64,000 nucleotides of DNA from Druceiella hillmani (GCA_039881145.1 JAYKKI010000016.1:12468501-12532500); one strand, 5' to 3'. Shown: positions 36,423 to 47,945, counted from the first letter of the stretch. The notes: generated by a model not told the origin, from the letters alone. Numbers and translations are program-made.

Positions 36423-38292
36423 TAAACTAAAGGAAAGCATACGTTTAAGGCTGATACGTAATATTAAGTGTGCTAATACATCATCACCGCTCTTTCTATG
36501 AAAGTAAATCATAAAAGAACTTCGACAGTTATATCACAAATCTACAACCACCGTCATTCACGAGAAGTAGTCCGCGTAGCCCTGCAAAAAGTGCATCAGT
36601 CGTGTATAGTTCATTTTGAGAAAAATTATATAAACCATAGTCGAATAGGGCTATCTAGTTAAAATGTCATTTTCAAATATACAAACAAGTTAAAAAGAGA
36701 ACTTCGCGTTAGAAAAAATAAACTATTTCCCAAATCATTTTGAAAATCTATAGGCTTCTATTCTGATTGTTAACCAATTAATGGAAAAAAAGAAATCACC
36801 AAATCTAGAATTGTAATAGGTGTCCTCGTACATACTTACGTACAAACCAACAGATAGGGACCTATGTCTTTCAATGGCTAATATATGTTTTTAAAAAAAT
36901 CTTAGAAATTTAAAAACACTATAATATTTTAGAGTAAGACCTCCCTTTTTCTAAAAAACTGTATTAAAAGTTGATTACTTGTAAAATTACCTAAGTTATA
37001 ATTACTTTTATTGTCGAAACTCGAGACTACTACAACAAAAAACTGAAATAAAACTTATTTGTTGTAAATTATTTCTTTATAACTAATTTAAATACACTAA
37101 TTCGTTATACATTCTACAAAAACAATGAATATTTTTAATAATGCAATATTAACTTTACTCTCACGATCTTAAAAAAAATATGAAGATTATTTACAATATA
37201 TATAAAATATAAAGCATTATTTTAGATAATAAAAGTAATGAACAACGTGTAATTTATAATTTAGATATAATCTATAGATGGCGTAAGTATAGTATTATAT
37301 ATCGCTGAAACTCTATGGAATTACGCATCAGCGTTTCATCTATCAATATAAAAGAAGATTCACTTCAATAAAATTACACCATAAATAAACACGTGCCTAC
37401 TATGACATTCCGCCAGCGACGAAAAGACGACCCTAGTGCCCTAGATCCGATCGTGACGTTCCGCAATAAACCCCCGGTAATAACGTTTAATTGTTCCGAC
37501 GTCACACAGGGCAAGCGCTACGCACATAATGTCCATACAGTCACCTTACATATATCTTTGTATATCAATTGAGCTCTGACAAGAAGCTGAACGATGAACT
37601 GGCTGAACGGCAGGCAAGGTCGCGAGATCGACCGCAGCGATGATATATTGATTGTTTATGTATGTCACACGCTGTCGAGAAACAATTGACAATGCGCAAT
37701 TTGTATCCTTAACAAATATATACGTCTATTTATTACTTATAATCAATTACGCTAGTACATTACAAAGTTGGAGTTTAAATCTAGCTCGACATTGTTTCTG
37801 TACCTATACATTATATCAATAATACAATATTGTTATAAGTCGATAATATATTAAAATACATTTGTTGATTTCTTTTAAAATCAACAAAATGCGAGGTTAC
37901 AGGCTTACCAATCTAACTATGAAATACTAAAACGACCACCCTTTCTCATTTAACACATTCGTGATCTGCCGCGTGCAATTCTCGACAACCGTTCACGCAT
38001 CAAGAATTTCAACCCACATTTGTCAAACCTCTAACTTAGACATATTTTGATGTACAAGGTTAAAACTTTACGTAGGTAAAGAAGTAATAGACAATACAAT
38101 GCGTTTTAAATTTCATAAACATAGCTTTTATAGTTCCTGACCTATAGACCCACATTCATCATCAAAACTTCATTAGAAGTGATGACTGGAAGTAGGCCAG
38201 AGGTTGCTTCCGCTAGAAACTTGAATTTTAGCAAATAGATAGGATTTTACATATATGTACATGTAAAAAAAGTCAAAAATTGGTCAAGAGTA
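36423..38292. other. AT-rich non-coding stretch with one GC-richer block
   Basis: 37,390-37,650 is GC-richer (cgatcgtgacgttccgc, gttccgacgtcacac) with no coding frame and is a candidate regulatory element. An 11-bp foldback tttgttgattt/aaatcaacaaa lies at about 37,860-37,890. No gene is recognised. Confidence 0.4.
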
Positions 38293-38367
38293 AGTTAGGT
38301 TGGGTTTGGATTATATTGTATTAGGTTGGGGCAAGTTTGGTTGGGTTAGTTTGATAAAGTTAGGTTC
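38293..38367. repeat. Degenerate TTAGG-like G/T-rich tract
   Basis: Contains ttaggttgggtttgg, ttaggttgggg, ttggttgggttag and ttaggttc in a short span, resembling broken (TTAGG)n, the usual insect telomere motif. It is too degraded to call an interstitial telomere with confidence. Confidence 0.35.
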
Positions 38368-38729
38368 AATTCAAATTAAGATAAATTCCGTTAATTTTCA
38401 GCCAAAAGTCATGAAATAAATGTGGAAAATGGGCGAACTCTCTTTAGATTTGTTGATGTGTATTTAGAATAGAGTTGAAATTTAAAAGGTACGCATAGCT
38501 ATTTAAGTAGTTAACTTACATAGTTGAGCGTAGATAGTTTTTTGTTCCTCCTATAATAGATTTTACTTCATTTTAAAAACTTTCTGATTTCAAGTAGAAA
38601 AGTTATATCTGCATAAAAACATGCAAAAATATAACATAATACAATACGGAATGTTAAAAGATTATTAAATTCTATTGTTAAATTAGCACTAAATCTCCGT
38701 ATACATAGTTATATTGTTTATTAACATGT
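38368..38729. other. AT-rich non-coding stretch
   Basis: Nothing recognised. Confidence 0.5.
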
Positions 38730-38990
38730 TTACTTTAGTAGGCATATTTTAAATCGATCGAGATTCACCCTGTCCTTTCTGTATTTAACAATGAAAAAAC
38801 GTTAAGTTTTAATATGAAATAATTTCACATTTTTACTGTAATTTTTAATCGATGAAAACATGTCCATAAATTATTCACAGCTTTTTCTTAAAATTGAATG
38901 GAATAAAGACCCAAAGAGCTTTAATTTGATATACTTGAGGTACTACGTTTAATATACTTGATATACTAAGTTTGATTCCTAAGTCACAAA
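38730..38990 (+). mobile_element. Dispersed repeat, copy 1
   Basis: Shares ordered blocks with 40,262-40,470: ttagtag...attttaaat, accctgtcctttc/actctgccctttc, tttttactgtaatttt, tccataaat and tggaataaagacccaaaga. The last is identical in both copies. Similarity is roughly 70% over about 230 bp. It looks like part of an old interspersed element of unknown type. Confidence 0.7.
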
Positions 38991-39656
38991 TGACGTTTTA
39001 TCGTTTAAGATTCTGGACACATAGATTCTAATAACACATACTCACATATGTATATGTATACATAAAAGTATGTATTTTTATAACAATATTCACTTACATC
39101 ATGAAAAACTTTAACATAACAAGGAAAACATTGAAAAACTGAAAATAGACGCCAATCACCTAACTTAAAACAACAGAATGTAATAAAGCTGTCAATCTGT
39201 TCTAAAGCTCATTACTCTGGTACACTGCCGAATTGGCAACACACGGTAGCTTCCAAAAAGACAAATAACGTGTTTTACTCATCAATTCGTCAACAGTCTT
39301 CCTACGGATTGGCTTGCACAGCAATTACTCAAGTGCAGTGTTTTGATGTGCCCAATATAGATAAGCGAAAACAACTATGCTGCTATTTGAAAATTCAAGA
39401 TCTGAGTTTACAAAAGGCAGATTTATGTTGCTAAACTTGCTGAAAACAATCGAACAAGTGTTCTTGCATGTTAACGGCGTAGCTGGTTAATGTGCACTTT
39501 CGACAGACAGAATAAGGTGTTAGATATTGGATACACAATATTACGATGAACTCAAAGGCAAAGGGATATAAATTTACTCTTGTATATCAAGATTGACAAA
39601 TTCTGTACATTCCGCCATAGACTACAAACATTGTCGAAATAAACGCTAAACCTGCA
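38991..39656. other. AT-rich non-coding stretch
   Basis: No gene or repeat structure recognised. Confidence 0.5.
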
Positions 39657-39814
39657 CTACACTCACTACTCGCGAAGTTAATCGAAGTTAAGCAAAGAGA
39701 ATAGTAGGTACTTCGATTCGCTTTGTGCATACTTCAGACTGTACTTCATACGAACTTCAAACTGCGGTCAACTTCGACGAGCACTTCGTCGAGGTAACTT
39801 CGCGAGTAGTGTAG
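39657..39814. mobile_element. MITE with ctacact...actcgcgaagtta terminal inverted repeats
   Basis: Left end ctacactcactactcgcgaa continues into gtta, and the right end is the inverse of ctacactactcgcgaagtta. They match fully except for a 4-nt insertion in the left copy. The interior is a dense set of acttcg/cgaagt sub-repeats (tacttcgattcg, cttcgacgagcacttcgtcg). There is no ORF. At about 158 bp it is a non-autonomous DNA element. Flanking target-site duplications are not clear. Confidence 0.75.
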
Positions 39815-40217
39815 AGGGCGTTTTAGACTTAAGATAACCAACAAAAAAAAATTGTAGCCCATATGATTCCTGAAAACACAAAATGCTATCAAGTTCAACA
39901 TAAACAATGGATCAATATAGCTAACTAATATTTATAAGACTTGGAAGACAAATTCAAAAACGTACTCCAAATCGAAACCAATTACTATTTGCCAATAACC
40001 ATTCTAAAATTGGACAAATGATTAAAATTGTTCCCCGTACATCGACCATATCAAAAAAAGTTTCGACTAATTTGTATTACAAATTCGTTATCTTAATTTA
40101 TTGCTTATAATTTTGGCAACAATAACAGACTTCACAAATTACTGCAGGAAAGACATCTCAACGATGGCCATGAGAGTCAGTCCCAGATGCAAAAAAACCC
40201 ATGGTATTCATGGGTTC
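39815..40217. other. AT-rich non-coding stretch
   Basis: Nothing recognised apart from a cccatg...catggg mini-inverted repeat at about 40,199-40,215. Confidence 0.5.
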
Positions 40218-40261
40218 AAACCAATAATTTCGTATTCATTCGAATACGAAATTATTGGTTT
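40218..40261. repeat. Perfect foldback: 20-bp arms, 4-nt spacer
   Basis: aaaccaataatttcgtattc (40218-40237), spacer attc, then the exact reverse complement (40242-40261). It sits precisely at the left edge of homology of the dispersed repeat copy that follows. Confidence 0.97.
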
Positions 40262-40470
40262 AGTAGAGTTATTTTAAATTGACCAATATACACTCTGCCC
40301 TTTCATATATTCTTAATTTAACAACGAAAAATTTGAATTTTATTTTAAAATAATTATACACTTTTACTGTATTTTGACCGGCAATAGGCGTTTCCATAAA
40401 TGATTTACAGCCTTTTCTTAAAATATAATGGAATAAAGACCCAAAGAATTTTTATTTGATAAACTTTATA
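40262..40470 (+). mobile_element. Dispersed repeat, copy 2
   Basis: Direct-orientation homologue of 38,730-38,990, with the identical block tggaataaagacccaaaga and the same order of smaller blocks. No ORF. Family unidentified. Confidence 0.7.
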
Positions 40471-42330
40471 CACATATAGATATACTTTATACACAGTATA
40501 AAAACGTCACATTAAACCAAACAGAATGCTTACATGTATATTTTTGTCTTACTTGTTTACTACGAGTTAACAAAAACCATATCTCTAGTGAATTTCTGAA
40601 ATCTACCGCCAGACGGTTCAAATGGATGACTCGCTTACAGACAAATTAATTTAGAGACAAATTAGTTATACTAAAAGAATCATATACCTTTTGACACGTT
40701 ACATAAATATTTAACTAATGTGCTAATGAAACTTTCTGCATCGTTACGCTCTAACTTCATCTCTATTGCTGCTATGATACCGCCGACCTTCTATTTCTTG
40801 AGTTAACAAATTATTTGTAAAGTGCGTCACACCGCTACAATTTAATTACAGTACTATACAAATCTGAAAAATGTATTTACAATATTGAGATAGTTCTTCT
40901 TCTGTGCACCAACTACGTCACAGAGTTTTATTCACAACTCAAAATCGAAACTTAAAATCTAATCACTAATAGACGCTGATACAATGGTTTTATGTATGAA
41001 GACCGCGCATACGCTTTCCAAATCATTACACCGTAAAACATTCCAGTGCTGTCTCGTATTAAGCAACACAACAGAAACAGCGACGGAGAGCGAACGTTGC
41101 CATAACATTTTCAGGATACATCTCGTAAAGGGCGAAATCGGGCATAAACTCCGCTGAATAGTCTTCGCCGTGCGCGTGACGTCACTACGTCGATATATTC
41201 ATACGGGTCTATATATGGCGTGGAAATGGAAACAAAAGAATCTTTTGAAATAAGAAAATGTATACGCTTTCCACTTAGAATATTGCTCTATTTTTGCCCT
41301 AAGAATATCGTAAGAAGTATATGAAGATGGATTTACCACAAGTTACCCAGTAATTTTGCTCTTGTGAACACTAATTACTAAGTCATAACAACTACGACAG
41401 CATTAATCCTCTTCATGAAATAAATAATAAAACTGCAAAGTACGAATGGAACTCGTTCTACAACGTACAAAAGTTTAAATATTTTAAAGTATATTTTATT
41501 ATATTATACTATTACAAATATTCATATTATTTTTCAATATATATTGCATAATACACCTTTACCAGACGTAAGAAAAATAAAAGTTTATGTAACAATGCAA
41601 ACTGACTGAAATTATTTGGCATTGAAACACGTTCTAAAGCCGTTTTCTAGTTTTCTTTTTTAATCTTACGTTATTAAATACGTTACAGAAAAGGGTGAAA
41701 CGTGTAAAGGAACTCATCTTATTATATTTCGACGTTTTTTTTCTCGTTTCCGAATCAATTTGATAACAGACTGTATATTTCCCCAAAATATTTAAAACCA
41801 ATTGAACAAAAACATACGAGTACGCGGGAAATAGATGGGAATTAAACTTTCAATTATTGACGGAATCCTAAAAGCTATCAAGTTACAAGTCAGGGGTCTT
41901 GTCGCTGAATTATTCAAAGCTTTTTTTAAACACCATCTTGTAACGATGGTCGCTGAATCAATTCTGACTGTAAGCTCTTAGCAATCAACGACAAATACGA
42001 GTAAGTCACGGTGCGCGGATATTATAATTTTTTTTCCATCGACTAATAGTAGGCGGAAAGAAATAGGAATATTATTTCCTCTATCAAACAGGCGCTCGTA
42101 AATATGGCACTGATATTTTTTATTTCATAAAACATAATGACAAGGAACAAGCTGACGAGAATTTTGACAAATCTTAAAAATTTACAGTTATAAAGACATT
42201 TAGACAAGTTATTGTGATATCGTTTTAGGATTCCGCAGCTAAACTAGGAATTCTTATAGTTTTACCATGTCCGTCTCTAGGTCACAACAATTTTACTCGC
42301 AGTTAGTGGTATAAAGCTAAAATTTGGCGC
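40471..42330. other. AT-rich non-coding stretch with a CRE-bearing block
   Basis: 41,040-41,220 is GC-richer and contains a perfect TGACGTCA (41177-41184) within cgtgcgcgtgacgtcactac. The rest is AT-rich without a gene. Confidence 0.4.
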
Positions 42331-42515
42331 GATAATACATATTACGATAAAGCCTCTTTTTCTCTTTGGTATGATAATACATATTACGATAAAGTCTCTT
42401 TTTCTCTTTGGTACGATAATACATATTACGATAAAACCTCTTTTTCTCTTTGGTACGATAATACATATTACGATAAAGCCTCTTTTTCTCTTTGGTACGA
42501 TAATACATACTTTGA
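42331..42515. repeat. 42-bp tandem array, about 4.4 copies
   Basis: Units starting gataatacatattacgataa occur at 42331, 42373, 42415, 42457 and 42499 (partial). The period is a multiple of three, so open frames exist on both strands. These are artefacts of the repeat. Confidence 0.95.
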
Positions 42516-42765
42516 TAAGTCACAAAATTACATCTTTTAAAAAATTAATACTTTAGTATATCTCACCATACGTGCCATGAACACTTTTTCTATACAGGGG
42601 ATCCATCTATGAAATACTGAGCATTAAAATTATCATTTTTTTAGAGTTACGTGTCCGCTGCTAAACCGCTACTTTTAAATATCTAGTAGTATAAAGTAGT
42701 GTATATAAAGAAATTTAAAATCATATTATAACAACTCAGTAGACTCTAGTTTAAGAGTAATAGTC
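42516..42765. other. AT-rich non-coding stretch
   Basis: Nothing recognised. Confidence 0.5.
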
Positions 42766-42940
42766 GTCGCCGTGGTGTGTTGGGTTGACATACAGTCTTT
42801 GACATCGCAGCGCACCGCGGGGCCTCAGGTTCGTTTCCCGGCCTCTCATCGAGCAGGGCTGGACTGGTATTATGGTTGGCTGTTAGAGATTGCTCTCATA
42901 GTAATAAGTCCGCCATATGTATCAATTAGATACATTAAAG
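42766..42940 (+). mobile_element. tRNA-derived SINE
   Basis: A GC-rich head contains a B-box match, GGTTCGTTTCC (consensus GGTTCGANTCC), after a weaker A-box-like ggtgtgttggg. It continues with a gcagggctggactgg body and ends with gattgctctcatagtaataa followed by gtccgccatatgt, then an AT-rich tail. The 'gattgct...aataag-ccgcc' phrase is, from memory, typical of lepidopteran SINE bodies. No direct repeats are identified at the ends. Confidence 0.62.
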
Positions 42941-43106
42941 TAATTAAATAAATAGTAGTCCACCAATTCATGACAAGTAGTTGGGTCTATAAAAATTTAG
43001 CCAAACTCCGTACAAGTGACTTAAATCAGATGCAAAATAACTTTGTATTTTAAAATACATATTAAGTATGTCTATGAAAGGTATGAGATAATATATTTAT
43101 ATATCT

Positions 43107-43378
43107 ACATTATTTCAACAAGCTCCATATTTTCACATTATTCAACATTGATTAACATTATTTCAACAAGCCCCATATTTTCACATTATTCAACATTGAT
43201 TAACATTATTTCAACAAGCCCCATATTTTCACATTATTCAACATTGATTAACATTATTTCAACAAGCCCCATATTTTCACATTATTCAACATTGATTAAC
43301 ATTATTTCAACAAGCCCTATATTTTCATATTATTCAACATTGATAAACATTATTTCAACAAGCCCCATATTTTCACAC
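43107..43378. repeat. 48-bp tandem array, about 5.7 copies
   Basis: acattatttcaacaagcccc repeats at 43107, 43155, 43203, 43251, 43299 and 43347 (exact 48 bp). Because 48 is divisible by three, it generates a 113-codon open frame (43,043-43,384) with 16-residue repeats such as IISTSPIFSHYSTLIN. There is no evidence that it is translated. Confidence 0.96.
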
Positions 43379-43984
43379 CTCTGAAAGATATAGTAGGCAA
43401 TATATATTTACGTTGCGAAAAATTAATTTTTATGAATGGCTTAGTAGAAACTTCATGTGCCCTTAAACTTAAAGTGCCTAAATGTGTATTAGGGACTACG
43501 AGTAGTGTGAGTTCTACTAATACTTGATAAGTATTTTAATAAATATGGTCATTGTATTCTAGGAGAGTTAATGAGACAAGGAATTATCCCCAGCATTAAA
43601 TTTAGAAGACCACAATTCGCTTATTTTTAATAAATTTTTATAATTGTTTCAGTAACTAACCTAAATTTTAATAACATTAAAAATAATTAAATTTAAGCGT
43701 AGTTAACTATCCTATTCCTTATAGTTCCAATTTCAAAACTACAATTCAATGAGAAAGTGTCTATATAAAATGGATAATATTTATATTCTCTTTGTGGAAT
43801 TTAAAACCCGAACAATTCAAATCGACCGTGCGCTCACGTAGCTCGATCGCTTATGCCACTAGGGTACAGCGAGTGTAATTTATTTCCTTTCTACTCTCAC
43901 TCGAACGCCATTAATTTAATTTTACTTCGCATCCAACTTCACGTGCTAAAGCCAAATTTAATTATTTAACCATTTATACACAGC
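43379..43984. other. AT-rich non-coding stretch
   Basis: A small mixed-composition patch lies at 43,820-43,880 (see rejected items). No gene. Confidence 0.5.
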
Positions 43985-44275
43985 CACTTCAAACTTGACG
44001 CTTGTACGTTTTTCAATGAACGGAGGATTCCCCGACATTCTCACGCGCCTACACCGCCCACGCCGCACTCCCACGCTCTTCCTCAGGCGGCGCACGCTCG
44101 CGCGTGGACTCAAAACAATTATTCATAGTGAGTTTAGCGTAAACGATGCCGATTACGAGAGAAAGAGCGCCTGGAGGCGTCGCGCGAGATTAATGACGGC
44201 GCCCTCTCTTCCCGACACTCTGCGCGCAAGTATCATGAGCAATAATCGCGAGCGAACAGCCAAATGTGAGTAAAA
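43985..44275. promoter_or_regulatory. CpG-rich block, candidate promoter or conserved element
   Basis: A strongly CpG-rich island: gcggcgcacgctcgcgcgtg, cgtcgcgcgagattaatg, tctgcgcgcaagtatc. On the plus strand it ends near a GTGAGT donor-like site (44266). The plus-strand open frame (43,995-44,273) is Arg-rich and unrecognised. It could be an alternative first exon or promoter, or a conserved regulatory element. Confidence 0.3.
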
Positions 44276-44485
44276 ACTGTTAAATTCGAGCGTAAACTAT
44301 CAAATATTAGCAAAAAATTGTCGATGGAAAACATTTAAGAGGAAACTATCAAATTTCCTGAGAATAATAAGAATAATTCGGGTGAAAATTTAGGCCGAAA
44401 TTTAGACCTGAAAATTTTAGATTTTAATATCTAAAAAAGTACAAATGGTGCGCTCAAAAAAGCAGTTCATTTTATATTTAAAAAA
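44276..44485. other. AT-rich non-coding stretch
   Basis: Nothing recognised. Confidence 0.5.
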
Positions 44486-44606
44486 ATGCACATTGCGCAC
44501 CCGGAGAAGAAATTCACTTGGACGATGCCGAAGGGAGCCGAGTTTACCCTATTCAACATCACCGACCCAAGCGTTTTGATCACTGCTCAAGAAGTTTTCA
44601 CTTCAA
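44486..44606 (+). pseudogene. Coding-like segment, unidentified
   Basis: The frame starting ATGCACATTGCGCACCCGG reads MHIAHPEKKFTWTMPKGAEF then TLFNITDPSV. About 70% of its third positions are G or C in a strongly AT-rich region, which is unusual for chance. The bias fades after about 35-40 codons, though the frame stays open to 44,695. No acceptor precedes it and no donor is evident. The antisense frame is also open over the same segment. It is likely a fragment of a mobile element or a retrocopy. Confidence 0.3.
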
Positions 44607-44759
44607 GAAGTATAGTTCAAACTAAATTATATTTTCCTCTAAGCATATCGCAGCCAATTGATTTAGATAATTTATCTACTATAAAACAATTATAAAATTG
44701 GCGTGTTTTGCAGATTGAAGATATTTAAAAAAAATGATTTAGGGGGGCATAAAAAACAT

Positions 44760-44905
44760 AAAATTACTGTTTTGGAACTTTTGTCCGTTTGTTTATTTGT
44801 TCGCGCGTCACGCAGGAACCACTGAAGGGGTTCTAACGGGGTTTTAACTGATAAATTCTGTACAACTTGATGTAACGTGTATGCTTTTGTTTTATTGCAA
44901 TCGGC
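44760..44905 (+). mobile_element. Degraded 'gtttgttt...cgcgcgtcacgcaggaaccact' repeat
   Basis: tccgtttgtttatttgttcg followed by cgcgtcacgcaggaaccact resembles the repeats at about 18,565 and 47,822. Downstream text includes tgcaatcggcccactag. It is a short, decayed fragment without an ORF. Confidence 0.42.
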
Positions 44906-46689
44906 CCACTAGAAAAGAAGAAGACTTCACAATAACATTTATTTTATAATGATTTTATACTAGTCAAATGAATAATAATTCTCAAAAATTTAAGGCTAGT
45001 AATAAATATAAACACACAATTTCAGCGTACGCTCATATATGACTATGCAAGAAATTCATTCAACATGACATAACTACTATAAATAGTAAACGTACAGCGA
45101 AAAGAGTTGCCTTGAAAGCCTATCACGAAACCAGCCGACCGTGCAATCACAATTAAAGAGCCCCTCCTAGCAAAAACTTACTCGCTTTCGCCAAAGATTT
45201 CAGTAGTAAATACCAAAATATAGTTAGTAGCACAGAAAAGATTTGTTAATATTTATTTAACAACTTGTAGTGAATTATACAATCGACGGCGTACTATTTC
45301 AAAACCGCATCAGGTGAATCGAATCAAAATCATCAAGTCGAAGTGGGTCTGGCACAATTACATCGAAATGTTCTTAACATTGTTATATAATGAAACTGTT
45401 TTTAAATCGGAATCGTGTAGATAATCTTTAGGTAAACCACGCAATCAAAACAAATATAAAATCATAGAGTCATGTCGTACGTGACTACGTGATATCACTA
45501 TAATATCACTTTAAAATTTTCAAGCATATGTACTTTCGTGATATATACAAACGATTTGTAAAGATTAGCCACGCTATTTATTTATCTTATATTAACAAAC
45601 ACAGACTTTTTTTATTTTTCTTTACCCCAACATTAAATAAAAAACCATTCGATTAAAGCTACATTACGGGAAAGTGTGTTTAAATAAACGCCTTCGCCAA
45701 GGTCTAATTTGAAGATTTTTCAGATTCTTATGCCTGTATTCAGAAATTACAAAACATTTTGGAGCTTAATATTTCGCAAGCGATGCTTGCATTAAAAAAA
45801 CAGTCTAAGATTCCGATTCATCCTAACTTCGATTTCTTTCAAAGGACCTATCCAACAATGTCATACACGAAAAGGTGCGTAACAGAAAAATGTCTGGCCC
45901 CCAGTTTAGTAACATTAAAGATATTAATTGAAATAAGAATTTTGCTGCAGAAACTGTGAGGGTAAAAAGGACGTATTTCCACGACGAAAAACTACAAACA
46001 ATAATTTGAAAACACAAATCTAAGAAATCAAACATTTATGCGAGTCGCAGTCTGTTCATATGAAATCCGTAAACGTTAAAGGTAAAATCATTGTATTTTC
46101 TCCAGCAACTGTACCCAATTGTCGCTCCGTAGCGTAGAGGAAACTGAGCAAATGGAGCTGAAAAGATTTTTTGTATAACATTACTCGCATATATCTTGAA
46201 TGAAATATTCTGTCGAGTTATGAAAAAAATCTTCAGTCGCGGAACATTCACAATACGCCACTCATGCTATTAGCAAGAGAATGTGCTCCATTTTACGTTT
46301 ATTCCTTTCTGGATTTTCCTCGTACGTTATCCATATTCATAAATATATGTACGAAATGTCATGTCAGAAGGTAACGCTCTAAATGCGAAATATACAGCAT
46401 GTAAAGTTGAAAACAACAAAGCCGCGGAAAGGTAATTCTGTTCGAAGTTTTGAAGAGAACAGGGAAAACAGTTTTTTTTTAAATTCCACGTAGGGAATTA
46501 ATTATGACCGTTGGAAACATTTAAAGATTTAATCAGTTACCTGCTTGAGGTTTATGTACGTAATCGTTAACTGATTTACGAAGTAGAGAAAAACATTCGT
46601 TCCGTTCTAAACATCGAAATGTTTATGGTTTATAAATGTTTACTCGAAAAGTTTTGTGGTTTTATAGAATTATTGAATTATACATTATA
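44906..46689. other. AT-rich non-coding stretch
   Basis: Overlapping short frames at 45,759-46,251 on both strands lack coding signatures. No gene. Confidence 0.5.
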
Positions 46690-47050
46690 TTAAGTGCGAG
46701 TCGGAATAGCGGACGATGGGTTCCATAGCACTAAACAATATTAAAGTTATAAGTTTGTATTTCTCAAAAACACTGTGAAAAACAAAGTTATTGCCGCGAT
46801 CGGTACCGAAAATGTCCCATATCTCAAAAACTACATCTTAACAACATATCTTATTCAAACCAATTTTCTTTGAAAGTTTTACCAACTTATTTTTTTTTCC
46901 AAATTTTATAAATGTTAGTTGAAAAGTTGGAGGATTGTCATACTTTTTTAAACTTTAGAAGCTCATATCTGACTAATTACTGACTTAAATAAAAAAAGTA
47001 GCATGTATTAATATTTTTACCGACACGCCTATGTGAACTGGATTTTTTTT
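46690..47050 (+). mobile_element. Degraded Lepidoptera-type repeat, 'gtgcgagtcgga...gggttcc' end
   Basis: agtgcgagtcggaatagcgg followed by acgatgggttccata is close to what I recall as one terminus of an abundant lepidopteran repeat (gtgcgagtcggactcgcgca...gggttccgta). After it come phrases such as tctcaaaaactac and gaagctcatatctgact that also typify its interior. The opposite-end text occurs at 50,036-50,155. It is heavily decayed. Confidence 0.5.
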
Positions 47051-47061
47051 CATAATTCCAC

Positions 47062-47063
47062 TA

Positions 47064-47142
<79 letters not shown>
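47062..47142. repeat. (TA)n microsatellite, about 80 bp
   Basis: TA run interrupted by one g near 47,069. It generates an Ile/Tyr open frame that should be ignored. Confidence 0.97.
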
Positions 47143-47145
<3 letters not shown>

Positions 47146-47680
47146 ATACTGATTACCTTCAGACGATCTCCGTCGCAAATGATACTTATCAATTAGCACT
47201 TGTGGACAGACTAAGTAATCTCTATCAAATCAATAAACATATACCCTGCACGCATGCACCAAGCATGCCGAACGCAGCTCGTGCAGTTATGCATCCGTTC
47301 ATTTAGTATGCTGCACAGGGTTGCCACATATAAAATTAGATCATGAAAAATATAAAAATTCATAAGGCCGTTGCCACCGCATAAAATTGTAAATTGGAAT
47401 ATAAATTCTGAATAAATTCAATCGTTTTCATCAAATACACTTAATAAAACAAATCAAATACACTTTAAAGATTCAGAGATTTCATTGAATTTAAATAGCA
47501 GATAGTATTCATTTGTATGAAGACCGTACAATCGTATGCCGGTAGCTATTTACAATCGTCGTCCTGAGAAATACTGATGGCAGAGGATGGATAAAATAAT
47601 GCGGTTCAAATTGTTTAATCTAATTAATAATTCGATGTCATAATTCAATAATTTTACCTAAGTTTCAAAAGGAGTATTTT
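47143..47680. other. AT-rich non-coding stretch
   Basis: Nothing recognised. Confidence 0.5.
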
Positions 47681-47709
47681 AAAAATAAACATTTTAAATG
47701 TTTATTTTT
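47681..47709. repeat. 29-bp palindrome
   Basis: aaaaataaacattt, a single central t, then the exact inverse. AT-rich but perfect. Confidence 0.85.
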
Positions 47710-47814
47710 CCAATTATAAAAATAGAAATTATACAAAATGTTAATATTCCTTCCCTATATAATTGGGTCGTCTAATTCTATATAGAATAGAATGCTAGAA
47801 TTCCAGGTATTACA

Positions 47815-47945
47815 CCAAAGTTTATTTGTTTGTTTGTTCTTATATGAACGCTAATACACAATACTACTGTACCGATTTTATAAATCTCTCAGTGACCCAT
47901 AGTTTCACTAACCTTATAAGCTATATGCTATGTGTCGATACGTCA
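47815..47945 (+). mobile_element. Degraded 'tttgtttgtttgt...gaacgctaatac' repeat
   Basis: tttatttgtttgtttgttct, tatgaacgctaatacac, actgtaccgattttataaat and tcacta-ccttataagctat follow the order I associate with a lepidopteran repeat whose interior reads 'gaacgcgctaatctcaggaactac'. Short fragment, no ORF. Confidence 0.42.

Noticed and set aside
42317..42556. Repetitive frames on both strands (RNMYYRTKEKKRLY-type and its antisense)
   Set aside because: Artefact of a 42-bp tandem array whose period is divisible by three.
43795..43880. Minus-strand tRNA/SINE-like text (ccctagtggcataagcgatc ... ggtcgatttg)
   Set aside because: A- and B-box resemblance is weak and the spacing is short; no SINE body or tail follows.
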